Of a DNA stretch of 64,000 bases, positions 18,232 to 27,130 are shown piece by piece. The notes under the pieces are model-generated. The model searched no databases, had not been told where the DNA came from, and worked only from the letters and a program-made list of their open reading frames with translations. The DNA lies in assembly GCF_014901205.1 (NCBI RefSeq), contig NZ_JACNMU010000009.1, positions 124,001 through 188,000 on the forward strand, read 5' to 3'. Each line of letters opens with the position of its first letter. Position 1 is the stretch's first letter. The position numbers were made by a program, and so were the translations under genes. The DNA is from Meridianimarinicoccus sp. MJW13. Its GTDB lineage: Bacteria > Pseudomonadota > Alphaproteobacteria > Rhodobacterales > Rhodobacteraceae.

Positions 18232-19256
18232 ACTGTTTCCGTCACTTTCTTGAGGTGGCGCGGCTCGTCCGGGTTGACCCCGCGCGACACCGCCACTTGT
18301 TCGACCAGCGCGTAGAACGACGAGATCAGCGAAATCGGGTCGGTCAGCGGATGCGCCGTGGCCGCCACCGGCAGACGCGAAGCCCGGCGTACCTTGTCCG
18401 AGGTGGCAAAGACCATCGCGCCCTTGTCCGCGATCTGGTCGGCCACGTCCACCAGCGCCTGTTCGGCCTGATCGGCGGCGGCCAGGGCGATCACCGGGAA
18501 GCCCTGATCGACGATCGAGACCGGCCCGTGCAGCACCTCGGCCGAGGAATAGGATTCGGCGTGCAACTGGCAGGTTTCCTTGAATTTCAGCGCCGCCTCG
18601 TTGGACATCGCCAGCGTGGTGCCTCGGCCCAGGCAGAACAACGAGGATTGCGAGGCGATCTGCTCGCCAAGCGCGCTCCAATCCAGGATCACCGCCTTTT
18701 CCAGTGCTTGCGGCAGCTTGTGAATGGCGGCCAGCAACGCCGCGTCGCGCTGCCATTCGGCCAGCAGCCACAGGGCCGAGACCACCGAGGTCACGAAAGT
18801 CTTGGTCGCCGCCACGCTCAGCTCGGCGCCGGCCTGCAAGTTCAGCGTGTGGTTGCTGACATTGGCCAGATCGCTGTCGGCATGGTTGGTCATGGCGAAT
18901 GTCAGCGCCCCGGCCTCGCCCGCCATTTCAGCCATGCGCACGATGTCGGGGCTTTTTCCCGACTGGGACACCGCCAGACAGGCCGCGCCTTGCAGCTTGA
19001 GCTTCTTTTCATAGATCGATGCAATCGACGGCCCGACCGAAGCCACGGGCACACCGGCGGTCAGCTCGGCGGCGTATTTGAAAAAGGTCGCCGCGTGATC
19101 CGAGGATCCGCGCGCCACCGAGATCAGATAAGCCGGGTCGCGCTCTTCCAGCATCCGGGCGGCGGCCTGCATGTTGGTCTGCTCACGGGACAGCAGGGTT
19201 TCGACGACCGATGGGATTTCCAGGATCTCGCGTTGCATATGAGTCTGGGACGTCAT
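18228..19256 (-). CDS. SIS-domain glucosamine-6-phosphate deaminase (NagB-II type)
   Basis: A 342-aa protein with two sugar-isomerase (SIS) domains, like the isomerase half of GlmS but without the glutaminase domain. It has SVARGSSDHAATFFKYAAE and SQSGKSPDIVRMAEMAGE in the first domain and the second-domain signature LKFKETCQLHAESYSSAEVL. The C-terminal KKVTETV matches the end of NagB-II and GlmS-like proteins. It would convert glucosamine-6-phosphate to fructose-6-phosphate plus ammonia, the step after NagA. No classical NagB is present here, so this protein most probably fills that role. A second ATG six codons later is possible. Confidence 0.88.
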   Translation of the reverse strand: MTSQTHMQREILEIPSVVETLLSREQTNMQAAARMLEERDPAYLISVARGSSDHAATFFKYAAELTAGVPVASVGPSIASIYEKKLKLQGAACLAVSQSGKSPDIVRMAEMAGEAGALTFAMTNHADSDLANVSNHTLNLQAGAELSVAATKTFVTSVVSALWLLAEWQRDAALLAAIHKLPQALEKAVILDWSALGEQIASQSSLFCLGRGTTLAMSNEAALKFKETCQLHAESYSSAEVLHGPVSIVDQGFPVIALAAADQAEQALVDVADQIADKGAMVFATSDKVRRASRLPVAATAHPLTDPISLISSFYALVEQVAVSRGVNPDEPRHLKKVTETV

Positions 19257-19258
19257 GG

Positions 19259-20017
19259 CTATTCCTTTGAGAGTCTGAGTTCGGCAACGAAGTTGTAGGC
19301 GTCGCCGCGATAGAGGGATTGGGTGAACTCGGCCACGCGCCCGTTTTCCAGGTACGAGGTCCGGTCGATCATCAGGCCGGCATCGCCGACCTGCACCGCC
19401 AGAAGCTCGGCATCCTTGGCCGACAGGTTGATGGCGGAAATCTTCTGCAGCGCACGGACCGGACGGAACCCGTCACGCTCCAGCACTTCGTAAAGAGAGG
19501 TCTCGACAGACAGCGGATTGGGCAGGATGTCCGTGGGCAGCGAAGCCCGTTCGATCGCCATCGGCTCGCCATCGGCCATGCGCAGACGCACGATCCGCGC
19601 CACCGAATCTTCGGACGACAGGCCCAGCGAGGTGATCTCGTCCGGCGAGGGCATGAAGAAGCCGCGCTCCAGGAAGCGTGAGGTCGAGGTCTTGCCGCGC
19701 CGGGTCATGTCCTCGGAAAACGAGGTCAGCCGCGACAGGTTCTGCTCGATCCGTTCGGGTTTTGACGCCACGAAGGAGCCCGAGCCCTGCTTCTGGATGA
19801 TGGTGCCTTCGTCGGCCAGCATCTGGAACGCCTTGCGGACGGTGACCCGCGACATCTGGGTGATCGCGGCGATCTCGCGCTCGGCGGGCAGCGGGCTGCC
19901 GGGCTGCAGGATCCCGCGCGACACGCCATCGTTCAGGCGCTGCCACAACTGCATGTAGCGGGGTCCGGCACCAAGATGGAACCAGCCTTCGGGATCAAGG
20001 AATTCTGCCACGGTCAT
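19259..20017 (-). CDS. GntR/HutC-family regulator of amino-sugar use (NagR/NagQ-like)
   Basis: A 252-aa regulator. The N-terminal winged helix (ITQMSRVTVRKAFQMLADEG, about residues 53-72) is followed by a UTRA ligand-binding domain (about 100-250) containing RIVRLRMADGEPMAIERASL, typical of HutC-type GntR proteins that bind phosphorylated amino sugars. It overlaps the kinase gene by ATGA and precedes the SIS gene by 2 bases. It probably controls both divergent halves of the locus. Candidate sites are the AGGTAT-N5-AGGTAT elements at 20902-20918 and 21012-21028. Confidence 0.9.
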   Translation of the reverse strand: MTVAEFLDPEGWFHLGAGPRYMQLWQRLNDGVSRGILQPGSPLPAEREIAAITQMSRVTVRKAFQMLADEGTIIQKQGSGSFVASKPERIEQNLSRLTSFSEDMTRRGKTSTSRFLERGFFMPSPDEITSLGLSSEDSVARIVRLRMADGEPMAIERASLPTDILPNPLSVETSLYEVLERDGFRPVRALQKISAINLSAKDAELLAVQVGDAGLMIDRTSYLENGRVAEFTQSLYRGDAYNFVAELRLSKE

Positions 20018-20898
20018 GCCACTGTCTCCAGAAGTTTACGGGCCAGCGTCATGGCCCCATCCAATGCCGTGCCCTGGGGCTGACAGATCCGCACCTGGTA
20101 GCGGGGCGCAAGATAGGGCGCGTAGTGCGGCCCCAGCCCGCCGATCAGGCACAGGACATCGGTGTCATTCAGTGCAAGTGCGTCCAGCGCCGCGTTCAGA
20201 TAGGCGGCCCCGTCTTCCATCAGCCGTCGGCCCACCGCATCGCCATCCTTGGCGGCCTGCACGATCTGCGGCGCGAAACCGGCGTATTGCGATGGGTCAG
20301 CGGTGGCCGAATAGGTTGCCAGCCGATGGATCTTTTCGTCGAAGCGGGCGAAGACCGCGCGCGTCAGGTCCGAAGGCGCGGCCAGCCCGTCACAGGCCAG
20401 CAGCGTCTGGCTCAAGAGTTCCCGCCCCAGCCAGGCGCCCGAGGCCTGATCGCCGGCCTTGAAGCCATAGCCGCCCAGAAACCGCACCGAACCTCCGCGT
20501 CGGCCCGCCGCGAAAGAGCCGGTACCGATGGCCAGAAGCGCGCCATCCCGGTCGCCCAGCCCGCCCAGGGCCGAGGTCAGCCGATCATCGGAGACCGAGC
20601 AGCGCGCGAAGGGCAGTTGCGCCGCCAGTGCCTGCGAATCGTCTTCGCACATGATCCCGGCCAATCCCACATGCGCCACGGTACGTTCCAGCGGCAGCGC
20701 GTCGGATCCGGCCAAGGACAGCGCCTCGTCCACCGCTTTTTGCAGGTTTTCGGCGGCTTGTATGGGATTGGTTGTATAGTTGGCAGGGCCGCCTGCGGCC
20801 CGCGCCAGAATCACGCCGTCCGAGCGCCCGATCACGGCCCGGCATCCGGTTCCGCCGCCATCCACGGCACATATTTGGTATTCTGTTCGGCTGCTCAT
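20014..20898 (-). CDS. BadF/BadG-type N-acetylglucosamine kinase
   Basis: A 294-aa ATPase of the sugar kinase/actin fold. The N-terminal phosphate motif is CAVDGGGTGCRAVIG. A second phosphate block is ALLAIGTGSFAAGRRGGSV, and GGYGFKAGDQASGAWLGREL is typical of eukaryotic-type GlcNAc kinases and BadF-family proteins. It would phosphorylate imported GlcNAc (or a related amino sugar) to the 6-phosphate for NagA. It is the first gene of the operon, diverging from the etherase gene. The only ribosome-site-like sequence (AAAGG) is part of the AGGTAT repeat, so regulator binding and translation initiation signals overlap here. Confidence 0.85.
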   Translation of the reverse strand: MSSRTEYQICAVDGGGTGCRAVIGRSDGVILARAAGGPANYTTNPIQAAENLQKAVDEALSLAGSDALPLERTVAHVGLAGIMCEDDSQALAAQLPFARCSVSDDRLTSALGGLGDRDGALLAIGTGSFAAGRRGGSVRFLGGYGFKAGDQASGAWLGRELLSQTLLACDGLAAPSDLTRAVFARFDEKIHRLATYSATADPSQYAGFAPQIVQAAKDGDAVGRRLMEDGAAYLNAALDALALNDTDVLCLIGGLGPHYAPYLAPRYQVRICQPQGTALDGAMTLARKLLETVA

Positions 20899-20901
20899 AA
20901 G

Positions 20902-20918
20902 ATACCTTTACCATACCT
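20902..20918 (-). promoter_or_regulatory. AGGTAT-N5-AGGTAT direct repeat before the kinase gene
   Basis: On the minus strand AGGTAT occurs twice with a 5-base gap (11-base period), ending 3 bases before the kinase ATG. The same arrangement occurs on the plus strand before the divergent etherase gene. It is a likely binding site for the locus regulator, but the spacing as a direct repeat is unusual for GntR proteins, which mostly bind palindromes. Confidence 0.45.
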
Positions 20919-21011
20919 ATACAGCCAATCCAACAGAAATTCCGGCCATTTCAGGCCAAAACAAGCGGCCCCGGGTATCGCTGGCGGTTTTGGAAATAAT
21001 TGGTAGACAAA

Positions 21012-21028
21012 AGGTATTGTTTAGGTAT
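21012..21028 (+). promoter_or_regulatory. AGGTAT-N5-AGGTAT direct repeat before the etherase gene
   Basis: A plus-strand copy of the same element, 28 bases before the TTG start and upstream of the AAGGAGGA ribosome site. A GntR-like half-symmetric TTGGTAGACAA lies just before it (21000-21010), similar in look to sites of HutC-type amino-sugar regulators. Together they mark the control region of the divergent promoter pair. Confidence 0.45.
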
Positions 21029-21056
21029 TGTTGTGGCACTTGAAGGAGGAATCAGC

Positions 21057-21944
21057 TTGCGCACCACGCCGCCCACCGCATCCGGCACAATGCCCCTCGA
21101 CGCCCTGTCGCGGGGCGACGCCTTGTCGGCCATGCTGGCCTCTCAACAGGCAGCGGTGGCTGCGGTTGCCCATGCGAAACCTGCCATCGACATCGCGGCG
21201 GTACATCTGGCCGGGGCCCTGTCGGGCGGACATCGGGTGTTCTGGGCCGCGGCGGGAAGCTCGGGCCTGATGGCACTTGCCGATGCCAGCGAGATGCCCG
21301 GCACCTTCGGGGTTGCACAGGATCAAATCCGCATCTGCATGGCCGGCGGGGTGCCTGCCGACGGCGCCATGCCCGGCGACACGGAAGATGGCACCGCCGA
21401 TGCGCTTGCCGCCGTCGCCACCATGCAGCCCGGCGACCTGGCCATCGTGGTCAGCGCCAGCGGCACCACCCCTTTTGCCATCGCCTTTGCCGAAGCCGCG
21501 CTGAAGCGCGGCCAGACAGTCGTGGCCATCGCCAATGTGCCCGGCTCGCGGCTATTGACCCTGGCCGATGTGGCCATCGCGCTGCCGACAGGTCCGGAAA
21601 TCATCGAAGGCTCGACCCGTCTTGGCGCCGGCACCGCACAGAAAGTGGCGCTGAACATGATGTCGACGCAGGCCGGCGTCCTGATGGGCCATGTGCATGA
21701 CGGGCTGATGGTCAACCTGATCCCCGACAACATCAAGCTGCGCAAGCGCGCGGCCACCATTGTCAGCCGCATCACCGGCGTCTCGCCCGAGGCGGCACAA
21801 GAGGCCCTGAAGGCCTGCGACTGGAACACCAAATGCGCCGTTCTGGTGGCGTCGGGCCATGATCCCGACACCGCCCGCCGGATGCTGGCCGACGCAGGCG
21901 GACGACTTCGCGCTTGCTTGACCGCGGCCGCACAGACACCCTGA
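21057..21944 (+). CDS. murQ: N-acetylmuramic acid 6-phosphate etherase-like protein
   Basis: A 295-aa SIS-domain protein. The start is a TTG because AAGGAGGA lies 6 bases before it and the length then equals that of MurQ (~298 aa). It has WAAAGSSGLMALADASEMPG, and the two glutamates Glu79 (ASEMPGTFG) and Glu110 (DTEDG) are 31 residues apart, exactly as the catalytic pair in Escherichia coli MurQ. The signature EGSTRLGAGTAQKVALNMM is diagnostic of the family. MurQ cleaves the lactyl ether of MurNAc-6-phosphate to GlcNAc-6-phosphate, feeding NagA. It heads the transporter operon. Confidence 0.85.
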   Translation: MRTTPPTASGTMPLDALSRGDALSAMLASQQAAVAAVAHAKPAIDIAAVHLAGALSGGHRVFWAAAGSSGLMALADASEMPGTFGVAQDQIRICMAGGVPADGAMPGDTEDGTADALAAVATMQPGDLAIVVSASGTTPFAIAFAEAALKRGQTVVAIANVPGSRLLTLADVAIALPTGPEIIEGSTRLGAGTAQKVALNMMSTQAGVLMGHVHDGLMVNLIPDNIKLRKRAATIVSRITGVSPEAAQEALKACDWNTKCAVLVASGHDPDTARRMLADAGGRLRACLTAAAQTP

Positions 21945-21978
21945 ACCTTATCGAACGACCAACCCAAGGGAGAGAGAC

Positions 21979-23235
21979 ATGAAACTCAACACACTGAAAG
22001 GCGCGCTGCTTGTCACCACGCTGCTGGGCGGCACTGCCGCCATGGCGCAGGATGCCGAGCTGATCATCGAAAGCTGGCGCAACGACGACCTGACCATCTG
22101 GCAGGACAAGATCATCCCGGCGTTCGAAGCCGAGCATCCCGGCATCAAGCTGAAGTTCACCCCCTCGGCCCCGGCGGAATACAACGCCGTTCTGAACTCC
22201 AAACTGGACGCGGGCTCGGCCGGCGACATCATCACCTGCCGCCCCTTCGACGCCTCGCTGGCGCTGTATGACGCGGGCCACCTGGCCAATCTGAGCGACC
22301 TTGACGGCATGGCCAACTTCTCGGACGTGGCCAAGTCGGGCTGGTCCACCGATGACGGCAGCGCCACCTACTGCGTGCCGATGGCCTCGGTGATCCACGG
22401 CTTCATCTACAACAAGGATGCCTTTGCCGAGCTTGGCCTGGAAGTTCCCACCACCGAAGCCGAATTCTTCGCAGTGCTGGACGCGATCAAGGAAGACGGC
22501 GGTTATACCCCGATGGCGATGGGCACCAATGACCAGTGGGAAGCCGCCACCATGGGCTACAACAACATCGGTCCGAACTACTGGAAGGGCGAAGAAGGCC
22601 GCAACGCGCTGATCGCGGGCGAACAATCGCTCACCGACGAAGGCTGGATCGCACCGTTCCGCCAACTGGCCAAATGGGGCGACTACCTGGGTTACGGCTA
22701 TGAGGCGCAGACCTATCCCGACAGCCAGAACATCTTCACCCTGGGCCGCGCCGCCATCTATCCGGCCGGATCGTGGGAAATCTCGGGCTTCAACGCGCAG
22801 GCCGATTTCGAAATGGGCGCCTTCAACCCGCCGGTCCCGAATGCGGGCGACACCTGCTATATCTCGGATCACACCGACATCGGCATCGGCATGAACGCCG
22901 CCTCCGAGAATCCCGAAGCGGCCCGCACCTTCCTGAACTGGGTGGCCTCGTCGGAGTTCTCGAACATCTTCGCCAACGCGCTACCGGGCTTCTTCCCGCT
23001 GTCCAACGCGCCGGTCGAACTGGACGATCCGCTCGCGCAGGAGTTCATCTCGTGGCGCGACAAGTGCGAAAGCTCGATCCGGTCGACCTACCAGATCCTG
23101 TCGCGCGGCACGCCGAACCTGGAAAACGAGACCTGGAACGCCTCGGTCGCCGTGATCAAGGGCGAAGAAAGCCCCGAAGACGCGGCCCAGCGTCTGCAGA
23201 ACGGCCTCGCCAGCTGGTACGCCCCGCAGCAATAA
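21979..23235 (+). CDS. CUT1 ABC transporter substrate-binding protein (amino-sugar locus)
   Basis: A 418-aa periplasmic binding protein with a clear signal peptide (GALLVTTLLGGTAAMAQ, cleavage before DAELIIES). Its gene follows the etherase gene by 34 bases with a GGGAGAGAG ribosome site. The mature domain is an extracellular solute-binding family 1 fold. In context it most probably binds GlcNAc, MurNAc or chitin/peptidoglycan-derived oligosaccharides. The ligand is inferred from the neighbours only. Confidence 0.9.
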   Translation: MKLNTLKGALLVTTLLGGTAAMAQDAELIIESWRNDDLTIWQDKIIPAFEAEHPGIKLKFTPSAPAEYNAVLNSKLDAGSAGDIITCRPFDASLALYDAGHLANLSDLDGMANFSDVAKSGWSTDDGSATYCVPMASVIHGFIYNKDAFAELGLEVPTTEAEFFAVLDAIKEDGGYTPMAMGTNDQWEAATMGYNNIGPNYWKGEEGRNALIAGEQSLTDEGWIAPFRQLAKWGDYLGYGYEAQTYPDSQNIFTLGRAAIYPAGSWEISGFNAQADFEMGAFNPPVPNAGDTCYISDHTDIGIGMNAASENPEAARTFLNWVASSEFSNIFANALPGFFPLSNAPVELDDPLAQEFISWRDKCESSIRSTYQILSRGTPNLENETWNASVAVIKGEESPEDAAQRLQNGLASWYAPQQ

Positions 23236-23250
23236 GCGCGGCCTGACCTG

Positions 23251-23276
23251 CCCCGGGCGCATCTCTCCGCCCGGGG
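23251..23276 (+). other. Intercistronic stem-loop after the binding-protein gene
   Basis: A perfect 9-bp hairpin (CCCCGGGCG / CGCCCGGGG, 8-nt loop) lies 15 bases past the binding-protein stop and before the permease. C-rich rather than T-rich sequence follows, so it is not an intrinsic terminator. Same position and style as the hairpin at 9313-9343. Confidence 0.6.
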
Positions 23277-23313
23277 ACCCCCTCCCCCCCCGACATTTCG
23301 AAGGAGACATCCG

Positions 23314-24237
23314 ATGGCAACGCCGTCCAAACCCCGAGTCAGGTGGCACATTGCGGTTTTCCTGGCGCCTGCTGTCCTTGTCTACACGGCGGTCATGATC
23401 TACCCGCTGTTCAACACCCTGCGCCTGTCCCTGTTTTCCGAAGTCGAACAACAGCGGGTCTGGGTCGGGTTGCAGAACTTCCGTACCCTCTTTGGCGATG
23501 CGATCTGGTCCGATCAGTTCTGGAACGCGCTTGGCAACAACGCCTGGTTCTTCCTGATCCACATGCTGGTGCAGAACCCGATCGGCGTCGCCCTTGCGGC
23601 GATCCTGTCCTCGCCCCGGCTGCGGTTCTCGGCCTTCTACCGGTCGGCGATCTTCATCCCGACCATCCTGTCCTTCGTGATCGTCGGCTTCGCCTGGAAA
23701 CTGATCCTGTCGCCGATCTGGGGCATCGCACCTGAAATGCTCAACGCCATCGGCCTGAAGTTCCTCTACCAGCCGTGGCTGGGCAAGGAAGAATACGCCC
23801 TGACCACCCTGAGCCTTGTTTCGGTCTGGCAGTACGTCGGGATCCCGATGATGCTGATCTACGCAGCCCTGCTGTCGATCCCCGACGAGATCCTTGAAGC
23901 GGGCGAATGCGACGGCATCACCGGCTTGCAGGCCTTCTTCAAGATCAAGCTGCCGCTCATCCTGCCCTCCATCGGGATCATCTCGATCCTGACCTTTGTC
24001 GCCAACTTCAACGCTTTCGACCTGATCTATGCCGCCCAGGGCGCGCTGGCCGGGCCGGATTTCTCGACCGACATCCTGGGCACCTTCATGTACCGCACCT
24101 TCTTCGGGTTCCAGCTTCAGCTTGGCGATCCGCACATGGGATCGACCATCGCCTCGGCCATGTTCGGCATCATCCTGGTGGGCGTGTGCATCTACCTGTT
24201 CGGTATCCAGCGCCGTTTGCGCAGCTACCAGTTCTGA
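23314..24237 (+). CDS. CUT1 ABC transporter permease (MalF-like, amino-sugar locus)
   Basis: A 307-aa inner-membrane permease with six hydrophobic segments and the EAA loop LEAGECDGITGLQAFFKIKL. AAGGAG lies 8 bases before the ATG. It ends with a short cytoplasmic tail (FGIQRRLRSYQF). It pairs with the downstream permease, whose start lies 11 bases past its stop. Confidence 0.92.
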   Translation: MATPSKPRVRWHIAVFLAPAVLVYTAVMIYPLFNTLRLSLFSEVEQQRVWVGLQNFRTLFGDAIWSDQFWNALGNNAWFFLIHMLVQNPIGVALAAILSSPRLRFSAFYRSAIFIPTILSFVIVGFAWKLILSPIWGIAPEMLNAIGLKFLYQPWLGKEEYALTTLSLVSVWQYVGIPMMLIYAALLSIPDEILEAGECDGITGLQAFFKIKLPLILPSIGIISILTFVANFNAFDLIYAAQGALAGPDFSTDILGTFMYRTFFGFQLQLGDPHMGSTIASAMFGIILVGVCIYLFGIQRRLRSYQF

Positions 24238-24248
24238 GGAGCGGACAC

Positions 24249-25088
24249 ATGAGCAAATCAAGAGCAAATCTGGGCACCACCTTCGCGGCGCACGCGGTGC
24301 TGATCACCTATACCATCATCGCGCTGTTCCCGGTTTTCGTGATCCTGATCAACAGCTTCAAGACCCGCAAGGCCATCTTCCGCGAGCCGCTGGCCCTGCC
24401 CAATGCCGAGAGTTTCTCGATGATCGGCTACGAGACCGTGATGAAACAGGGGGATTTCTTCCTGTACTTCCAGAACTCGATGATCGTGACCGTGGTCTCG
24501 CTGACCCTGATCCTGCTGTTCGGCGCCATGGCGGCCTTTGCCCTGGCCGAGTACCGGTTCAAGGGCAACACCCTGATGGGGCTGTACCTGGCGCTGGGGA
24601 TCATGATCCCGATCCGCATCGGCACCGTCGCCATCCTGGAAATGATGGTCTCGACCGGGCTGGTCAACACCCTGTGGGCGCTGATCCTGGTCTACACCGC
24701 GCAGGGCCTGCCGCTGGCCGTGTTCATCCTGTCGGAGTTCATGAAGGGCGTCAGCGACGACCTGAAGAACGCCGGACGGATCGACGGGCTGAGCGAATAC
24801 AAGATCTTCTTCCGGCTGGTTCTGCCGCTGGTGCGGCCCGCCATGGCCACGGTCGCGGTGTTCAACATGATCCCGATCTGGAACGACCTGTGGTTCCCGC
24901 TGATCCTGGCCCCCGCGGAAGAGGTCAAGACCCTGACCCTGGGCAGCCAGGTGTTCATCGGCCAGTTCGTGACGGATTGGAACGCGGTTCTGTCGGCCCT
25001 GTCGATGGCGATCCTGCCGGTGATGATCCTCTATGTGATCTTCTCGCGTCAGCTGATCCGCGGTATCACCTCGGGGGCGGTGAAATGA
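24249..25088 (+). CDS. CUT1 ABC transporter permease (MalG-like, amino-sugar locus)
   Basis: A 279-aa inner-membrane permease. The start is at 24249 with a GGAGCGG ribosome site, because the upstream open frame belongs to the other permease gene. The EAA loop is LKNAGRIDGLSEYKIFFRLV, and the C-terminal FSRQLIRGITSGAVK is MalG-like. The stop overlaps the start of the following dehydrogenase gene as ATGA. Confidence 0.92.
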   Translation: MSKSRANLGTTFAAHAVLITYTIIALFPVFVILINSFKTRKAIFREPLALPNAESFSMIGYETVMKQGDFFLYFQNSMIVTVVSLTLILLFGAMAAFALAEYRFKGNTLMGLYLALGIMIPIRIGTVAILEMMVSTGLVNTLWALILVYTAQGLPLAVFILSEFMKGVSDDLKNAGRIDGLSEYKIFFRLVLPLVRPAMATVAVFNMIPIWNDLWFPLILAPAEEVKTLTLGSQVFIGQFVTDWNAVLSALSMAILPVMILYVIFSRQLIRGITSGAVK

Positions 25089-26113
25089 GGGTTCTCATCG
25101 CCGGACTGGGCAACATGGGGCGCAGCCACGCCCTGGCCCACCATGCCCACCCTGACGCCGAAGTCGTGGGGCTCGTCAACCGCTCGCCGGTGGATCTGCC
25201 CGACGCCCTGGCCAGCTACCCGCGCTTCACCGAGTTTGGCGAGGCGCTGGCACAGACCAAGCCGGAACTGGTGGTGATCGCCACCTATACCGACAGCCAC
25301 GCCGATTATGCCGTGGCGGCGATAGAGGCAGGTGCCCATGTCTTCGTGGAAAAGCCGCTGGCAGGCACGGTCGCGGATGCGCAGCGGGTGGCCGACGCCG
25401 CCCGCCGACTGAACCGCAAGCTGGGGGTTGGCTATATCCTGCGCCATCACCCCAGCTGGCAGCGGCTGATCGCCGAGGCCCGCGCCCTTGGCGGACCCTA
25501 TGTGTTCCGCCTGAACCTGAACCAGCAGTCCGAAGGGGCCGCGTGGGAGACCCACAAGGCGCTGATGCAGACGACCTCTCCATTGGTGGACTGCGGGGTG
25601 CATTATGTCGACGTCATGTGCCAGATCACCGATGCCACCCCCTTGCGGGTCCATGGCATGGGCCTGCGGCTGAGCGACGAGATCGCCCCGGACATGTACA
25701 ACTATGGCCAGTTCCAGGTGATCTACGACGACGGGTCCGTCGGCTGGTACGAGGCCGGATGGGGACCGATGATGTCGGAAACCGCCTTCTTCGTGAAGGA
25801 TGTGGTCAGCCCCAATGGCGCGGTGTCCATCGTCGATGCCGACAAGGGCGACAGCGACGACATCGACAACCACACCCGCGTCGGTGGCCTGCTGGTACAT
25901 CGCCCCGGCGACGACCGTCGCATCGACCTGCCCGACGAGCCGGGGCACCAGGCACTTTGCGACGCCGAAGCGGCCTGGATCCTCGACGCCATCGCCAAAG
26001 ACACTGACCTCAGCCGTCACATGACCGACGCCGTGCAATCCCTGCGCATTTGCCTTGCCGCCGATGAAAGCATCCGCACCGGCCAAACTATTTCTCTGGG
26101 AGACCTGCAATGA
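25085..26113 (+). CDS. Gfo/Idh/MocA-family dehydrogenase (amino-sugar locus)
   Basis: A 342-aa NAD(P)-dependent oxidoreductase with a Rossmann N-terminus (VLIAGLGNMGRSHALAHHAH) and the conserved VEKPLAGTVADAQRVADAA. The TSPLVDCGVHYVDVMCQITD segment corresponds to the catalytic Asp-x-x-x-His helix of the family. It is held between permease and ATPase genes by ATGA overlaps on both sides, so it is part of the transport operon. It may process an unusual sugar derivative (for example a 3-keto or anhydro amino sugar) before the NagA route. The reaction is unknown. Confidence 0.88.
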   Translation: MRVLIAGLGNMGRSHALAHHAHPDAEVVGLVNRSPVDLPDALASYPRFTEFGEALAQTKPELVVIATYTDSHADYAVAAIEAGAHVFVEKPLAGTVADAQRVADAARRLNRKLGVGYILRHHPSWQRLIAEARALGGPYVFRLNLNQQSEGAAWETHKALMQTTSPLVDCGVHYVDVMCQITDATPLRVHGMGLRLSDEIAPDMYNYGQFQVIYDDGSVGWYEAGWGPMMSETAFFVKDVVSPNGAVSIVDADKGDSDDIDNHTRVGGLLVHRPGDDRRIDLPDEPGHQALCDAEAAWILDAIAKDTDLSRHMTDAVQSLRICLAADESIRTGQTISLGDLQ

Positions 26114-27120
26114 CCGCCCTGAAACTGGAAAACGTCAACAAGTCCTTCGGCCCCGTTCATGTCCTCAAGGACATCAACCTGACCGTGGAAGAAGGTGAAT
26201 TCGTCGTCTTCGTCGGCCCCTCGGGGTGCGGGAAATCCACGCTGCTGCGGGTGATCGCGGGGCTGGAAGATGCCTCCAGCGGCACCATCACCATCGGCGG
26301 CGACGTGGTGAACACTGTCCCGCCCGCCCGGCGCGGCATCGCCATGGTGTTCCAATCCTACGCGCTGTATCCGCATCTGACCGTCAAGGACAACATGGGG
26401 CTGGGGCTGAAACAGGAAGGCCAGTCCAAGGACGTGGTGGAAGAGCGTGTCGGCAAGGCCAGCGCGATGCTGGATCTGGACAAGTACCTGGCGCGCCGGC
26501 CATCTGAACTTTCTGGCGGTCAGCGTCAGCGCGTGGCCATCGGCCGGGCCATCGTGCGTGACCCCAAGCTGTTCCTGTTCGACGAACCGCTGTCGAACCT
26601 GGATGCCGCCCTGCGCATGAACACGCGGGTCGAAATTGCCGCCCTGCACCGGACCCTGTCGGCCTCGATGATCTATGTGACCCATGACCAGATCGAGGCG
26701 ATGACGCTGGCCGACAAGATCGTCGTGCTGCGCGATGGCCGGATCGAACAGGTGGGCAGCCCGATGGACCTTTACAACAATCCCGCCAACAGGTTCGTGG
26801 CCGGGTTCCTTGGCTCGCCATCGATGAATTTCCTGGCGCGTTCGGTCGCGGGTCTGCCGGCGGGCCAGACGCTGGGCATCCGTCCCGAATACCTGTCCTT
26901 TCGCGACGATGGCCAGATCTCGGGCGAGGTCACCCATGTGGAACGTCTGGGCGGCGACACCAACCTGCTGGTGCGCACCGATCAGGGCGAAACACTGACC
27001 GTGCGGCTTTTCGGGCAGGACAGCACCCCGGTGGGCGCCCGTGTGACGCTGGGCTACGACCCTGACGATGCCTTCTATTTCGACGCCGACGATCAGCGCA
27101 TTCTGCCACTGGCAGCCTGA
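26110..27120 (+). CDS. CUT1 ABC transporter ATP-binding protein (amino-sugar locus)
   Basis: A 336-aa MalK/UgpC-like ATPase. It has Walker [10 protein letters not shown], signature [16 protein letters not shown], Walker [15 protein letters not shown] and switch region [13 protein letters not shown]. The C-terminal TOBE domain is shortened compared with the 370-aa homologue at 6337-7449. It energises the two permeases above and is the last gene of the plus-strand amino-sugar operon, ending at a perfect 12-bp terminator hairpin. Confidence 0.92.
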   Translation: MTALKLENVNKSFGPVHVLKDINLTVEEGEFVVFVGPSGCGKSTLLRVIAGLEDASSGTITIGGDVVNTVPPARRGIAMVFQSYALYPHLTVKDNMGLGLKQEGQSKDVVEERVGKASAMLDLDKYLARRPSELSGGQRQRVAIGRAIVRDPKLFLFDEPLSNLDAALRMNTRVEIAALHRTLSASMIYVTHDQIEAMTLADKIVVLRDGRIEQVGSPMDLYNNPANRFVAGFLGSPSMNFLARSVAGLPAGQTLGIRPEYLSFRDDGQISGEVTHVERLGGDTNLLVRTDQGETLTVRLFGQDSTPVGARVTLGYDPDDAFYFDADDQRILPLAA

Positions 27121-27130
27121 GCGTCTTCTC

